Of a stretch of 64,000 nt of DNA, positions 1 through 9,411 are shown one piece after another (position 1 is the stretch's first letter; each line of letters opens with the position of its first letter). This DNA is from Desulfonatronum lacustre DSM 10312 (lineage in GTDB: Bacteria > Desulfobacterota > Desulfovibrionia > Desulfovibrionales > Desulfonatronaceae): the NCBI RefSeq assembly GCF_000519265.1, contig NZ_KI912608.1:1129665-1193664 (forward strand), written 5' to 3'. The position numbers and the translations under genes are program-made. The notes beneath the pieces were generated by a model. It searched no databases. It saw only the letters and a list, made by a program, of their open reading frames with translations, and had not been told where the DNA came from.

Positions 1-1106
1 TCCATGACCGCTATCAGAATAATCCCGCTGACCACCGCGCTGGTGGTCGCCGCGCCCACGGCCCAGGCCCCCTGCCCGGTTTGCAGGCCGCGCACGCACC
101 CGATCCAGCCCACCAGGAGGCTGAAAACGAAGGATTTGAACAGTCCGTTGGCCAGGTCCCCCACGCCCACGGAAAGCGTCACCTGATTAGTGTAGCTCAC
201 CAGGGGATAGCCCAGGGAAAGCATGACCACGGCCCCGCCGATGAGGCTGAAGACGATGAACACCATGGTCAACAGCGGCGTCATGCACATGGCGGCCAGC
301 ATTCGGGGGACCACCAGCAGCCGGACCGGGTCCAGGCCCATGGTGGTCAGGGCGTCCAATTCCTGGTTGATCTTCATGGTGCCCAGTTCCGCGGCAAAGG
401 ACGCCCCGGACCGCCCGGCCAGGATGATGGCCGTGACCAGCGGGCCGAGTTCCCGGATCATGGACAGACCCAAAAGCCTGGCCACGTAGATTTCCGCGCC
501 GAACATCCGTAGGGGCATGGCGGACTGGAAGGAGATGATCAAGCCCATCAGAAAGCCGATGAGGATGATGATCAGCACGGCGTTGGCCCCCACGGTTTCG
601 CAGCTCAGCCAGAAGTCCCGCCACCGGATGCTCCCCGGACGCCTCAGGGCTTGGGCGAACCCGGAAACGAACAGCCCCACGAAGCCCACCAAATCCCGCA
701 CGTCCCGCCAAAATGCCTGGGCGCCGCGCCCAATCCGCTCCAGCACCCCGCCACGCCGCGCCGGAACGGCGGCGGCCTGACTCTGGGCTTGAAACCGCTC
801 CAGGCTTTGACGCAGTTCCTCGCGCATCCCGACCAGCTCCAGCCCCCCTCCCCTGCCTCGCAAATCCTCGTCGAGTTCCGCGAACAAGGCCAACCCCGAG
901 GCGTCCACGTACTCCACCTCTGAAACATCCAGACGCAAAACCACCGACCGGGCCTTGCCCACGAGAACCTGCAACCGCCCCCAGATTGCCCCCGTGCTTC
1001 GGACGTCCAGCCGACCGGTCAGGGTCGCGGAAAGCGTGCCGGAAGCAGTGGAGGGGTGTTCTTCAAGTTTTACTTGAGAGAGGAGTTCGGGCTGCACGTC
1101 GACCAT
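1..1106 (-). CDS. mlaE: STAS-domain MlaE-family lipid ABC transporter permease (partial, C-terminus cut by window edge)
   Basis: Inner-membrane permease of a phospholipid/lipid ABC transporter. Visible from ATG at 1106 to the window edge, about 368 codons. Residues about 20-100 form a STAS domain (VEYVDASGLALFAEL), the usual N-terminal extension of one MlaE subfamily. The permease follows, with the family stretches GPLVTAILAGRSGASFAAEL and VVPRMLAAMCMTPLL and a C-terminal part ending GAATTSAVVSG. Only about a dozen residues should be missing. It starts 21 bp after the Gdx gene, so it is probably the last gene of the solute-binding protein/kinase operon. A second MlaE lies at the other window edge. 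No ATPase or MCE partner is visible here, so its partners are unknown. Confidence 0.88.
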   Translation of the reverse strand, partial: MVDVQPELLSQVKLEEHPSTASGTLSATLTGRLDVRSTGAIWGRLQVLVGKARSVVLRLDVSEVEYVDASGLALFAELDEDLRGRGGGLELVGMREELRQSLERFQAQSQAAAVPARRGGVLERIGRGAQAFWRDVRDLVGFVGLFVSGFAQALRRPGSIRWRDFWLSCETVGANAVLIIILIGFLMGLIISFQSAMPLRMFGAEIYVARLLGLSMIRELGPLVTAIILAGRSGASFAAELGTMKINQELDALTTMGLDPVRLLVVPRMLAAMCMTPLLTMVFIVFSLIGGAVVMLSLGYPLVSYTNQVTLSVGVGDLANGLFKSFVFSLLVGWIGCVRGLQTGQGAWAVGAATTSAVVSGIILIAVM

Positions 1107-1127
1107 CGTGATTCGAGTTCGCGAATC

Positions 1128-1442
1128 TCAGGAAACCAGTTTCAACCCCAAAATTCCGGATACGATCAGCAGGATACAGCCGATCCGGGCCCAGGTCGCC
1201 GGTTCGGCGAAGAGGATGATCCCCAGGACGGCCGTGCCCACGGCGCCGATGCCGGTCCAGACGGCGTAGCCGGTGCCCACGGGAATAGTTCGCAGGGCCT
1301 GGGCCAGGAAGCCGAAACTGAAGATCATGGCCGTCAGCGTCAGCGCCGTGGGCCAGAGTCGGGTAAAGCCGTTGGAATACTTCAGGCCGATGGCCCAGAT
1401 TATCTCGAAAACACCGGCAACGGCCAGAAAAAACCAAGCCAT
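1128..1442 (-). CDS. gdx: Small multidrug resistance exporter, Gdx/SugE (guanidinium) type
   Basis: 104-residue four-helix SMR transporter that works as a dual-topology dimer. Glu13 in VFEIIWAIGLKYS is the conserved substrate/proton-binding acid. The segments GFTRLWPTALT and AVWTGIGAVGTAVLGI follow the Gdx (SugE) pattern rather than EmrE. Gdx proteins exchange guanidinium for protons in the characterised members; this specificity is assigned by family only. It lies 3 bp after the hybrid kinase stop and 21 bp before the STAS-MlaE start, so it is co-transcribed. No guanidine riboswitch is seen upstream because the gene sits inside an operon. Confidence 0.9.
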   Translation of the reverse strand: MAWFFLAVAGVFEIIWAIGLKYSNGFTRLWPTALTLTAMIFSFGFLAQALRTIPVGTGYAVWTGIGAVGTAVLGIILFAEPATWARIGCILLIVSGILGLKLVS

Positions 1443-1445
1443 TGT

Positions 1446-4262
1446 TTATCCTCGTGATTGGTTGCGGTTTTTCAGCACGTCGAGAATCGCCCGCCGCAAG
1501 GCCTCGATGCTGAACGGTTTTTGCAAAAACGCCCCGGGACGGTCGGCGGCGAAGCGCTGCTCCGCTTCCCGTGAACTGTATCCACTGCACAGGACCACCG
1601 GGACGTCCGGCGCGATCTTGCGCAGTTTCGTGAACGCCGTGACCCCGTCCATGTTCGGCATCATCAGATCCAGGACCACGCAGCCGATCCGCTGATGGTT
1701 TTCCTGAAAAACCCGGACCGCCTCGACGCCGTCCTTGGCCGTGATCACCGCATACCCAAGATGTCTCAAGGCTTCAACCGAGAGGTCCCGGACCATTTCC
1801 TCGTCGTCCACGACCAGGATCAGTTCCGGCTCTGGATGAACGTCGCTTCCGGCTTCGGCGACCGGATTCGAGGTCAACGACGGCTCCGGAAGCGGGGAGC
1901 TCTTCACTATTGCATCGTCCACCGGAAAAAGCACGTGAAACGTGGTCCCCGAGTCCGGAGCGCTGTCCACGATGATCGCTCCGCGATGACCGCGCACGAT
2001 GCCCAGGACCGCGGAAAGGCCCAGCCCGCGTCCGGTAAACTTGGTACTGAAGAACGGATCGAACAGTTTGGACTGGACCTCCTCGCTCATCCCCACGCCC
2101 GTATCCCGAACCTCCAGGTGGACGAACCAGCCGGGCTCGGGCTTTTCCTCGAGCCGGGAACGGCCCAGAAACGCGGCGTCGCAATGCGCCAGCCGGGTGG
2201 CGAGGGTCATGGTTCCGGGATGGTCGCCAATGGCTTCCGAGGCGTTGGTGATCAGGTTCATGATCACCTGCTGGATCTGTCCGGCGTCGGCCCGGATCGG
2301 GGGCAGGGACGAGGTCAGTTCCTGAACGAAGCGAACGTTCTTGCCCAGGGCGGTTTGGAAAATATGAGCGTTGTCCCGGACCAGGTCGTTAAGCACCACG
2401 GAACGGACATCGAATCCGCCCTTCCCCGAATAGGCCAGCATCTGACGAGTCAGGTCCGCGGCTCGCCGGGCGGCTAAAAGGGCCTGTTCCACGCGCTTGC
2501 GGCTCGGTTCCGCCAAGCCGGACATGGACAGAGCCAGTTCCATGTTGCCCATCATGGCCGCGAGAAGGTTGTTGAAATCATGGGCGATACCACCGGCCAT
2601 GACTCCCAGGCTTTCCAGCTTCTGGGCATGAAGCAGCCGCCGTTCCATTTCCAGGCGCTGTTCCTGCATCCAGGCGCGTTCGGTGACGTCTTCCAGCAGG
2701 ACCACGGTTTCGCCGTTGGCCGCTCGGGAATACCGAACCCGCAGGATGCGTTCCTCGGAGACGCGAATTTCTTCCGTGCCGACACCGAGGCGAAACATGT
2801 CCAGGTGTCGTTCCAACCAGTTTTCCTGCCGTCCAGGCTGATCCAAATTCGTGGATCGTTCGCGGGGAAGCATTTTGGCCTCCTGGATCACGGACAGGCA
2901 TTCGTGAAACGAAATGCCGGTGCGCAAGGCATTTTCCAGGGCCGGGAACATCCTGGTCACGTTGCGGTTCGCGGTGACCAGGCGTCCGTGCTTGTCGAAC
3001 AGGGCAAACCCTTCCTCAATGGACTCGATACCCTGGAACAGCCGATTCTGGGTCATTTCCATGCGCCGCTGCAGGTCGTGCATCAGCTTCGCGATGCGTT
3101 CGGCCATGGTGTTGAAGGTTTCGGCCAGTCGACCGATCTCGTCGCTGGATCGCACTTCGGCCCGGGCCTGGAGATTGCCGCCCCGGATCTGGTCCGCGGC
3201 GGCGGTCAGAACCGCGAACTTGCGAGAGATGGAGCGGTGCATGAACAGGGCTGAGGTCAATCCCAAAAGCACGGCGCAGACCACGGACGAGAGCAAGAGC
3301 ATGGAGGCGTTCCAGCGGGTCTTGGCGATGCTCATCCAGGCCCGATCCACCTCCTGCCGAGCCTGGGTCATCAGCTGTTCGGAAATGGGCAACAAGGCGT
3401 TAATCCGCAGATCGAACTCCCGTGACTTCGCCTCCAAAAGCCGGTCCAACTCGAGAATCCGCTCGGCGACGTATCCGTGATAGCGCAGCATGTTCTGCAG
3501 GTCCGAACGACTGACTTCCGGCAGGTCCGGGTCGAGGAGCAAGCGGTCTTCAAAGATTTTCAACACGTTCAGAGCGGACTGCATGTCCGAACGTTGCCGG
3601 GTGGCCAGGTAGCGGTTCTGCCAGGTCTGGGCCGTACGAAACAGCAGGAGCAGATCCCAATGCCGGAGCATCTCCATCCGCTCCGCCAGCACGTCGCCCA
3701 TCACGTACAGCGTGGTCTGTCGCCCGGTGTCTTCCTTGGCCAGTTCCGAAACCAGCAACACGGCTTCGGCAAACGCCTCGGCGTAGCGTTCCGCCGCGGA
3801 AAGATAAAAGTCCAGGTACAGCACCGTGTCCCGCAAGTCCTGGCTGATGGCCGGATCGTCAAGCTTGCCGCGCAATCTGGTGGTCAGGGCGATCACGTAC
3901 TCGATCCGAAGTTGCAGCGGTTCCCCGAAGGACTTCATGGCCTGGGAAAAACCGACTTTGGGCCATTGTTGAAAAAAACCCCGCTCAAGTTGGCGGGCGT
4001 ATTGCAGTTCCCGGTCGATTTCCAGGGTCAGCTCGCGAATGTCCGTGCTGGCGATGATCACGGATTCAACATGGTTCAGAGTCGCACGCAGGGCGATGGC
4101 CCCGGTCAGGGCGGTGAGCATGATCAAGAGCAGCATGAAGGCCATGATGGCCGCGAATTTGAAGCCGATGGACGACCCGCGCCACCATTGCCGGATCAAC
4201 GATCCGACGCCGTGTTTGGACTGCGGGGAAGGAACCATGGAATCAGGGGGCATACACGGCAA
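1446..4262 (-). CDS. Membrane hybrid sensor histidine kinase (HAMP-PAS-HisKA-HATPase-REC)
   Basis: 938-residue sensor kinase. Membrane helices at about 33-57 and 319-341 bracket a helical periplasmic domain. HAMP follows at 342-395, a PAS-like domain at about 405-530, the phospho-accepting His561 in GGIAHDFNN, an N-box around 668-677 (NLITNASEAI), a G1 box DTGVGM at 720, and a receiver domain at about 813-930 with Asp865 and Lys915. The last REC relay partner is not encoded nearby. The start overlaps the upstream binding-protein gene by 20 bp; an in-frame ATG at 4238, just past that stop, is equally possible. Together with the binding lipoprotein it probably forms a ligand-sensing pair (inference from adjacency). 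Confidence 0.9.
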   Translation of the reverse strand: MPCMPPDSMVPSPQSKHGVGSLIRQWWRGSSIGFKFAAIMAFMLLLIMLTALTGAIALRATLNHVESVIIASTDIRELTLEIDRELQYARQLERGFFQQWPKVGFSQAMKSFGEPLQLRIEYVIALTTRLRGKLDDPAISQDLRDTVLYLDFYLSAAERYAEAFAEAVLLVSELAKEDTGRQTTLYVMGDVLAERMEMLRHWDLLLLFRTAQTWQNRYLATRQRSDMQSALNVLKIFEDRLLLDPDLPEVSRSDLQNMLRYHGYVAERILELDRLLEAKSREFDLRINALLPISEQLMTQARQEVDRAWMSIAKTRWNASMLLLSSVVCAVLLGLTSALFMHRSISRKFAVLTAAADQIRGGNLQARAEVRSSDEIGRLAETFNTMAERIAKLMHDLQRRMEMTQNRLFQGIESIEEGFALFDKHGRLVTANRNVTRMFPALENALRTGISFHECLSVIQEAKMLPRERSTNLDQPGRQENWLERHLDMFRLGVGTEEIRVSEERILRVRYSRAANGETVVLLEDVTERAWMQEQRLEMERRLLHAQKLESLGVMAGGIAHDFNNLLAAMMGNMELALSMSGLAEPSRKRVEQALLAARRAADLTRQMLAYSGKGGFDVRSVVLNDLVRDNAHIFQTALGKNVRFVQELTSSLPPIRADAGQIQQVIMNLITNASEAIGDHPGTMTLATRLAHCDAAFLGRSRLEEKPEPGWFVHLEVRDTGVGMSEEVQSKLFDPFFSTKFTGRGLGLSAVLGIVRGHRGAIIVDSAPDSGTTFHVLFPVDDAIVKSSPLPEPSLTSNPVAEAGSDVHPEPELILVVDDEEMVRDLSVEALRHLGYAVITAKDGVEAVRVFQENHQRIGCVVLDLMMPNMDGVTAFTKLRKIAPDVPVVLCSGYSSREAEQRFAADRPGAFLQKPFSIEALRRAILDVLKNRNQSRG

Positions 4263-5514
4263 GAGTGTTGTTCAAGGCCTGTTCGAAATCCATGGACGCT
4301 TCCAGACGGACCAGCTTGAATCGCGGGACGCCGCAGTCGCCGAAGGCGTCGCAGCTTAGCGCTCCGGTCAGGGCTGGAAAACGGCGCAGTCCATGCAGGA
4401 CGTCCCGGATCCGCTGCCGCTCGATGCGCAGAGAGCCGTCCGGCTCCGGAAAAGAGGCCTGTTCCAGGGCGTGGAGCAGGATGGACGCGGCGTCGTAGCC
4501 GTGGGCATGAAAATAGCCCACGGGCCTCGTGCCGTGAGCCTGAACGTAACCGTCCCAAAACGCGGTATAGGCCGGGCTTTGGATCTGGTCCGGGGCAATG
4601 AAGAGCATGCCCCGGCAGACGTCGCCGCAGCCCTGAATGAATGGCTGGTTGAAGATGGAGTCCGCACTGAGCAGGATTAAATTGGAAAGTTCCGGTTCAG
4701 CCCGGATGGCCTGGATCAAGTATTCGGCTTCTGGAGAAAAAATCGGCAGAAAGAGCAATTCCGGACCATATCCGGCCATAGCCTGGGCCACGGGCCGCAT
4801 ATTGCGGTCTCCCGGAGCGACGGCGCCGATGAAGACCACTTCGCCGCCCTTGGCCAGAAAGGCTTCCGCAAAGGCCTCGGTCAGGCCTGCGGCATAGGGG
4901 CTTTGATCATGAACCGCCGCGACTCTGCGCAACCCCAGAAAATCGTAGGTCAAGGAGGCCGCGGCCACCCCTTGGAACTGATCATTGGCCGCGGTCCGGA
5001 AAAAGCCCGGCTGGTGGTGCTCGCCCCGCTTGCCGTTCTGGGAAGTCAAAGACGGGGCCGTGGCAGTCCCGGAGACCAGGACCATCCCCGCTTCAGAGAG
5101 AACGCGGGCCGCGGGAACCGCCGCGCTGGAACAATGGGGCCCGTGGATCGCGACCACGTTCGGGGCCGTGGCGATTTTCTGGGCCGCCACCAATCCCCCG
5201 GCCGTGGAACACTGTTCGTCCTCGCGCACGATGGTCACGGCCCGGCCGTGCAGCCCCCCGCGTTCAGCGATGCGCATTTCCAAAGTCCGAACGAGCTCCG
5301 CGCCGACCGTCTCCAAAGGGCCGCTGAAGGTCTGCAAGCTGACGAGCTTCACCGCCTCGTCCGGCTCGACCCAGACGCAGCCCAGGGCGTCCCGGCACGC
5401 CGACCGCGGCGCGGTCTCCGGAGCGCAACTTAGGATCACCGCGACCATGGTGCCAAGCAGCAGGCCAAGGAGAAGCCGGAGCGTCCAGAAGCGCAAAATA
5501 TCCGTTGTCTTCAT
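4243..5514 (-). CDS. Periplasmic-binding lipoprotein, LivJ/Peripla_BP_6 type
   Basis: 423-residue solute-binding protein of the branched-chain amino-acid/amide receptor family. The N-terminal hydrophobic stretch ends in a lipobox ILSC at Cys30, so it is probably a lipid-anchored periplasmic protein. The mature part begins with the family-type LVSLQTFSGPL and continues with two lobes, including AVHDQSPYAAGLTEAFAEAF and ALTGALSCDAFGDC. There are no LivHMGF transporter genes beside it. Instead the next gene is a hybrid histidine kinase overlapping its end, which suggests that it presents a ligand to the kinase rather than to a permease. Its ATG overlaps the stop of a kinase remnant (TGATG). The ligand cannot be told from sequence. 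Confidence 0.87.
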   Translation of the reverse strand: MKTTDILRFWTLRLLLGLLLGTMVAVILSCAPETAPRSACRDALGCVWVEPDEAVKLVSLQTFSGPLETVGAELVRTLEMRIAERGGLHGRAVTIVREDEQCSTAGGLVAAQKIATAPNVVAIHGPHCSSAAVPAARVLSEAGMVLVSGTATAPSLTSQNGKRGEHHQPGFFRTAANDQFQGVAAASLTYDFLGLRRVAAVHDQSPYAAGLTEAFAEAFLAKGGEVVFIGAVAPGDRNMRPVAQAMAGYGPELLFLPIFSPEAEYLIQAIRAEPELSNLILLSADSIFNQPFIQGCGDVCRGMLFIAPDQIQSPAYTAFWDGYVQAHGTRPVGYFHAHGYDAASILLHALEQASFPEPDGSLRIERQRIRDVLHGLRRFPALTGALSCDAFGDCGVPRFKLVRLEASMDFEQALNNTLAVYAP

Positions 5515-5705
5515 CAGGCTCCCGTGGTGTTGAGGCCAAACTTCTTCAACGTCTTCATCTCGCGCCCATCTCCCATGAACTCCAGCGGAATGATGCAGCG
5601 AACTTTCGTGCCTCGGTCGGTTTCACTGCACAAAGTCAGGGAGCCTTCCACCAGCGCTCAGGCGTTGCACGATGGCGGAGTTGGACATGCTGGCGGTTCG
5701 TGCAC
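5514..5705 (-). pseudogene. Remnant of a histidine-kinase ATPase C-terminus
   Basis: Between glnS and the binding-protein gene, two frames carry consecutive pieces of a GHKL ATPase tail: MSNSAIVQRL in one frame, then GSLTLCSETDRGTKV and CIIPLEF in the next. This fits the G2/C-terminal segment of a sensor kinase, broken by a frameshift and with no upstream coding part. The second frame ends in TGA sharing its A with the ATG of the binding-protein gene, the kind of overlap expected of a once intact kinase-receptor operon. No product is expected. The match is short, so the assignment is by pattern only. Confidence 0.55.
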
Positions 5706-5734
5706 GGTGGATCGCAAGGATGGACGAGGGCGGA

Positions 5735-7435
5735 TCAGGTCTTCTTCCCTTCCGCGGCCTGGACCTTGGCCCATGTATCGCGCAGGGAGATGATCCGGTT
5801 GAAAATCAGTTCCTCCGGAGTGCTTTCCACGGGATCCACGCTGAAATAGCCCAGACGCTCGAACTGCCAGCGGCTGCCCGTTTCCGCCGCGGCCAGATGC
5901 GGCTCCACCAGACAGTTTTCCAGGACTTCCAGGGAGTCGGGGTTGAGATTGTGGCGAAAATCCTTGCCTTCCGGGGCTTCGTTGGGGTTGAGCGTGGTGA
6001 AGAGATGGTCGTAGATCCGGACCTTGGCCCGCTTGGCCGTCCGGGCGCAGACCCAGTGCAGGGTGGCCTTGACCTTGCGCCCGTCCGGAGTGCCTCCGCC
6101 CCGGGAGGCCGGGTCGTAGGTGCAATGCAGCTCCATAACCTCGCCCAGGCTGTTTTTAATCACTTCCCGGCAGGTGATGTAATATCCATAGCGCAACCGG
6201 ACCTCCCGGCCCGGCGCCAACCGATAGAATTTCTTGGGCGGCTCCTCCATGAAGTCGTCCTGTTCGATGTACAGCTCCCGGCCGAAGGGAATCTTTCGCG
6301 AGCCCATCTCCGGGTTTTCCGGATGCAGGGGCGCTTCCAACTCCTCGATCTGGTCTTCCGGGTAGTTGGTGATCACCACCTTCAGAGGCCGAAGCACGGC
6401 CATCACCCGGGGGGCGCGGACATTGAGCACTTCCCGGACGCAGTGCTCCAGCATGGAAATGTCCACCGTGGAGTCGGCCCGGGCAACGCCGATCCGGTCG
6501 CAGAACGTCCGCAACGCCTCCGGAGGCACGCCCCGCCGCCGCAGGCCGGAGATGGTCGGCATCCGCGGATCGTCCCACCCGGACACAGCCTTGTCCTGAA
6601 CCAACTGGATCAGCTTGCGCTTGCTGAGCACGGTATAGCTCAGGTTCAGGCGGGCGAATTCGATCTGCTCCGGGTGACACGGGGTTTCCAGGGCGTCCAG
6701 GAACCAGTGGTACAGGGGGCGGTTGTTTTCAAACTCCAGGGTGCAGATGGAGTGGGTGATCCCCTCGATGGAGTCGGACAGGCAGTGGGCGAAGTCGTAC
6801 ATGGGGTAAATGCACCAGGCGTTTCCGGTCCGGTGGTGGGCGGCCTTCTTGATCCGGTAGATCACCGGATCGCGCAGGCTGACGTTGGGTGAAGCCATGT
6901 CGATCTTGGCCCGAAGCACATGCTCGCCGTCCTCGAATTCCCCGGCCCGCATCCGGGCGAACAGCTCCAGATTTTCTTCAACGGTTCGGTCGCGGTACGG
7001 GCTGTTCCGGCCCGGCTCGGTCAAGGTGCCGCGGTAGGCCCGGATATCCTCGGCGCTCAGACTGCACACGTAGGCCTTGCCCCGGCGGATCAGCTCCTGG
7101 GCGTAGTCGTGGAGCCGGTCGAAATAGTCCGAGGCGTAGAACAGGTTGTCGCCCCAGTCGAAGCCCAGCCAGCGCACGTCGCGCTTGATGGACTCCACGT
7201 ACTCCACGTCTTCCTTGATCGGATTGGTGTCGTCGAACCGCATATGGCAGGCCCCGCCGAATTCCCGGGCCAGACCGAAGTTCAGGCAAATGGACTTGGC
7301 ATGGCCGATATGCAGATAGCCGTTGGGCTCCGGGGGGAACCGGGTCGTCACCCGGCCGTCGTTTTTTCCGGCCCGCAGGTCTTCCTCCACGATGGTCTTG
7401 ATGAAATTGGGCGCAATAGTGTTGGTGCTTGTCAT
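5735..7435 (-). CDS. glnS: Glutaminyl-tRNA synthetase
   Basis: Charges tRNA-Gln with glutamine in the cytoplasm. 566 residues, close to the roughly 554 of the E. coli enzyme. The class I signature [14 protein letters not shown] gives HIGH at residues 42-45, and the KMSKS counterpart is VLSKRKL near residue 280. The catalytic core is followed by the anticodon-binding beta-barrels ([27 protein letters not shown]). A clear AAGGAG lies ahead of the ATG. It is 24 bp downstream of the DsbA-like gene and probably shares its transcript. Confidence 0.97.
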   Translation of the reverse strand: MTSTNTIAPNFIKTIVEEDLRAGKNDGRVTTRFPPEPNGYLHIGHAKSICLNFGLAREFGGACHMRFDDTNPIKEDVEYVESIKRDVRWLGFDWGDNLFYASDYFDRLHDYAQELIRRGKAYVCSLSAEDIRAYRGTLTEPGRNSPYRDRTVEENLELFARMRAGEFEDGEHVLRAKIDMASPNVSLRDPVIYRIKKAAHHRTGNAWCIYPMYDFAHCLSDSIEGITHSICTLEFENNRPLYHWFLDALETPCHPEQIEFARLNLSYTVLSKRKLIQLVQDKAVSGWDDPRMPTISGLRRRGVPPEALRTFCDRIGVARADSTVDISMLEHCVREVLNVRAPRVMAVLRPLKVVITNYPEDQIEELEAPLHPENPEMGSRKIPFGRELYIEQDDFMEEPPKKFYRLAPGREVRLRYGYYITCREVIKNSLGEVMELHCTYDPASRGGGTPDGRKVKATLHWVCARTAKRAKVRIYDHLFTTLNPNEAPEGKDFRHNLNPDSLEVLENCLVEPHLAAAETGSRWQFERLGYFSVDPVESTPEELIFNRIISLRDTWAKVQAAEGKKT

Positions 7436-7459
7436 ATGATTGACTCCTTGATCGGTCCT

Positions 7460-8272
7460 TTAATTCGACCCGACCGAATCCCGCGTCTTGGCCAGTTCAA
7501 TGACGCGCTGAAACTCGGACAACGGCACGGCTCCGCGCAGCGGAATGCCGTTGACCAGAAACATGGGGGTACCGCTGAAGCCGAATTTCCGGGCCTCATC
7601 CATATCGGCCTGGATCAACTCGGCCAGTTCCGGGCGCTTGCGGTCCTCGGCGAACCGCTCCGAATCGATGCCCAATTCAGCGACGATCTCCTGAAGCACG
7701 GCCTCGGCCCCGCCCCGCAACCGACCCTGTTGTTCGAAAAGGCGATCGTGCAGCTTCCACGCCGCATCGTGGCTTTGCAGGGCCGCGGCCTCGAAAGCCA
7801 AGGCCAATTCCTGAGAAACCGGGTTCAGGGGCAGGTGCTTGAAAACCAGGCGCAGTTCCCCGGCTTGATCCAGGGCCATCAGGCGTTTGACGGTCTCCGT
7901 GGCCTGACTGCAATACGGGCACTGGAAATCCGAATATTCGACAATCGTCACCGCGGCATCCGCATTGCCCCGGATCGGACGCTGGTCGGAAACCTCCGGA
8001 TTGCGCTCCATGGCCAGGTCAGCCTGCTCCTGCCGACGGTGATCCGCCTCCCGCTTGGCCATCACGGCCTGTTCCAGAATTTCCACCAGTTCGAGGGGAT
8101 TGTCCCGCAGGACGTCCAACACCAGTTCAGGATGGGCTGTAAACAGCTCCCGAACCTCGGACGGCGCGATATTTCCGGCCATGTCTTGCGCATCGGCCGC
8201 CTGGGGGGCAAGACAGGAAAAAACAAACGCCAAGGCCGGAACGATAAACAAAAGCCGCAAGGTTTTGATCAT
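7460..8272 (-). CDS. DsbA-family thiol-disulfide oxidoreductase
   Basis: 270-residue exported thioredoxin-fold protein. The signal peptide covers about the first 28 residues (cleavage near ADAQ-D). A helical N-terminal extension (about 30-95) precedes the thioredoxin domain with the active site CPYC at 118-121 and the cis-proline loop GFSGTPMFLVNG. The extension plus DsbA/DsbG-like core is common among periplasmic oxidoreductases of the Com1/BdbD group. It probably forms or repairs disulfides in exported proteins, perhaps including multiheme cytochromes; this is inferred. The membrane recycling partner is not in the window. Confidence 0.88.
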   Translation of the reverse strand: MIKTLRLLFIVPALAFVFSCLAPQAADAQDMAGNIAPSEVRELFTAHPELVLDVLRDNPLELVEILEQAVMAKREADHRRQEQADLAMERNPEVSDQRPIRGNADAAVTIVEYSDFQCPYCSQATETVKRLMALDQAGELRLVFKHLPLNPVSQELALAFEAAALQSHDAAWKLHDRLFEQQGRLRGGAEAVLQEIVAELGIDSERFAEDRKRPELAELIQADMDEARKFGFSGTPMFLVNGIPLRGAVPLSEFQRVIELAKTRDSVGSN

Positions 8273-8373
8273 GGGTCAATGTGCTCCAATCCGAAGATGT
8301 AAAGGCAGTTTTCGGTTCGTTTAGGATTATTGGACGAAGTCATGCAAGCCCATCGGGACGGACAAGACTTCTT

Positions 8374-9390
8374 TTAAAACAGTAAGCCTCGACCATCAAA
8401 AAGTGAATGGAACGTCACGGCCAACACTGTCAAGCTTAGGAACACGATGACAACGTGCGCCAGCATCAGTCCTTTCAGGCGCATGGGGTTCTGGCTTCTG
8501 ATCAGCGGAATCAGGCTCAGCCAGGCCAGCAAGGATAAAACCAGAAACGCCAGTAGAGCCGCGAGGGCCGAAGATCCGGATACCGCCGCGAGGGCGGTCG
8601 CAAGCCAAGAGGACGGCCCCTGAAGCGCCAAATCGGCCCAGGGCACGCTGAGGGCGATGAACGTCGTCACGCCCCAAAGGGCTTGGACCACGCCGGAACT
8701 CAGGGCCCTGCCGGAGCAGGTCCGCGCGGCCCAGGCGTAGTAGTCTCGTCCATAGTCTTCCTTGTTGCGCCGGGCCACCAGGAACAGCAGTCCCGCCCCA
8801 CCGGCCAGGGTCATGGCCAAGAACAGGCCTTGGGCCCAGATCAGCCAGGCCGTGGGATTCATGAGCAGCAGCGGCAGGGTAACGGGATCCATCTTTTGGG
8901 CCATGCCCTCGACGCGCCCGCTCTCCAGCCAGCCGGTAATGAACAGCATCAAGGCGACCATCCAGGTCAGGCAGGATATGCCGCCGAGCATGAAGTGCAC
9001 GGCAGAGCCTTTCTTGTGTCGCCTCCAGGCTCGGGCGGTAATGATGGACGTCAGGACAGCCAGCATGCTCACGTGCCCGGGGATGTCGAAAAAGAGGTGG
9101 TAAAACCGTCGCAACGGTCCGGACACCGGCCAAATCTCGCTGATCCAGAGCCCCCACCTCGCTGAAACGAGCAACAGCCACACGCCCAGCACGAGCATCC
9201 CGAACTCGGACATCTGCTTGGCCAGCTTGTCCGCGAACACTCTGGACGATTTTCTGTATGTCACCGCCGTAAGCACGGCCACGAACACCGCCCCCACGGC
9301 GATCAGTCCGGGCAGGAGCAATGCCGCCAAGCCCAAGGCCGGAAGCAGAACGTCCGGCGTGATCAGGGCCGATATGTCTTCCATCCGCAT
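8374..9390 (-). CDS. Polytopic membrane protein of unknown function
   Basis: 338 residues with about eight or nine predicted membrane helices and short loops. I do not recognise a named family. The central part (FITGWLESGR, then MNPTAWLIWAQGLFLAMT) loosely recalls the helix arrangement of cytochrome bd subunit I, but the heme-ligating histidine expected there is replaced by WAQ, so heme binding is doubtful. It starts 21 bp before the end of the GT2 gene's downstream gap and lies 102 bp upstream of the DsbA-like gene. It is intact, with codon use like its neighbours. Function unknown. Confidence 0.72.
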   Translation of the reverse strand: MRMEDISALITPDVLLPALGLAALLLPGLIAVGAVFVAVLTAVTYRKSSRVFADKLAKQMSEFGMLVLGVWLLLVSARWGLWISEIWPVSGPLRRFYHLFFDIPGHVSMLAVLTSIITARAWRRHKKGSAVHFMLGGISCLTWMVALMLFITGWLESGRVEGMAQKMDPVTLPLLLMNPTAWLIWAQGLFLAMTLAGGAGLLFLVARRNKEDYGRDYYAWAARTCSGRALSSGVVQALWGVTTFIALSVPWADLALQGPSSWLATALAAVSGSSALAALLAFLVLSLLAWLSLIPLIRSQNPMRLKGLMLAHVVIVFLSLTVLAVTFHSLFDGRGLLF

Positions 9391-9411
9391 GATATTTGGC
9401 TCCCGATAGTC

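Noticed and set aside
6920-8302. 460-codon plus-strand frame across glnS and the DsbA-like gene
   Set aside because: Covers two real genes on the opposite strand and has no recognisable fold.
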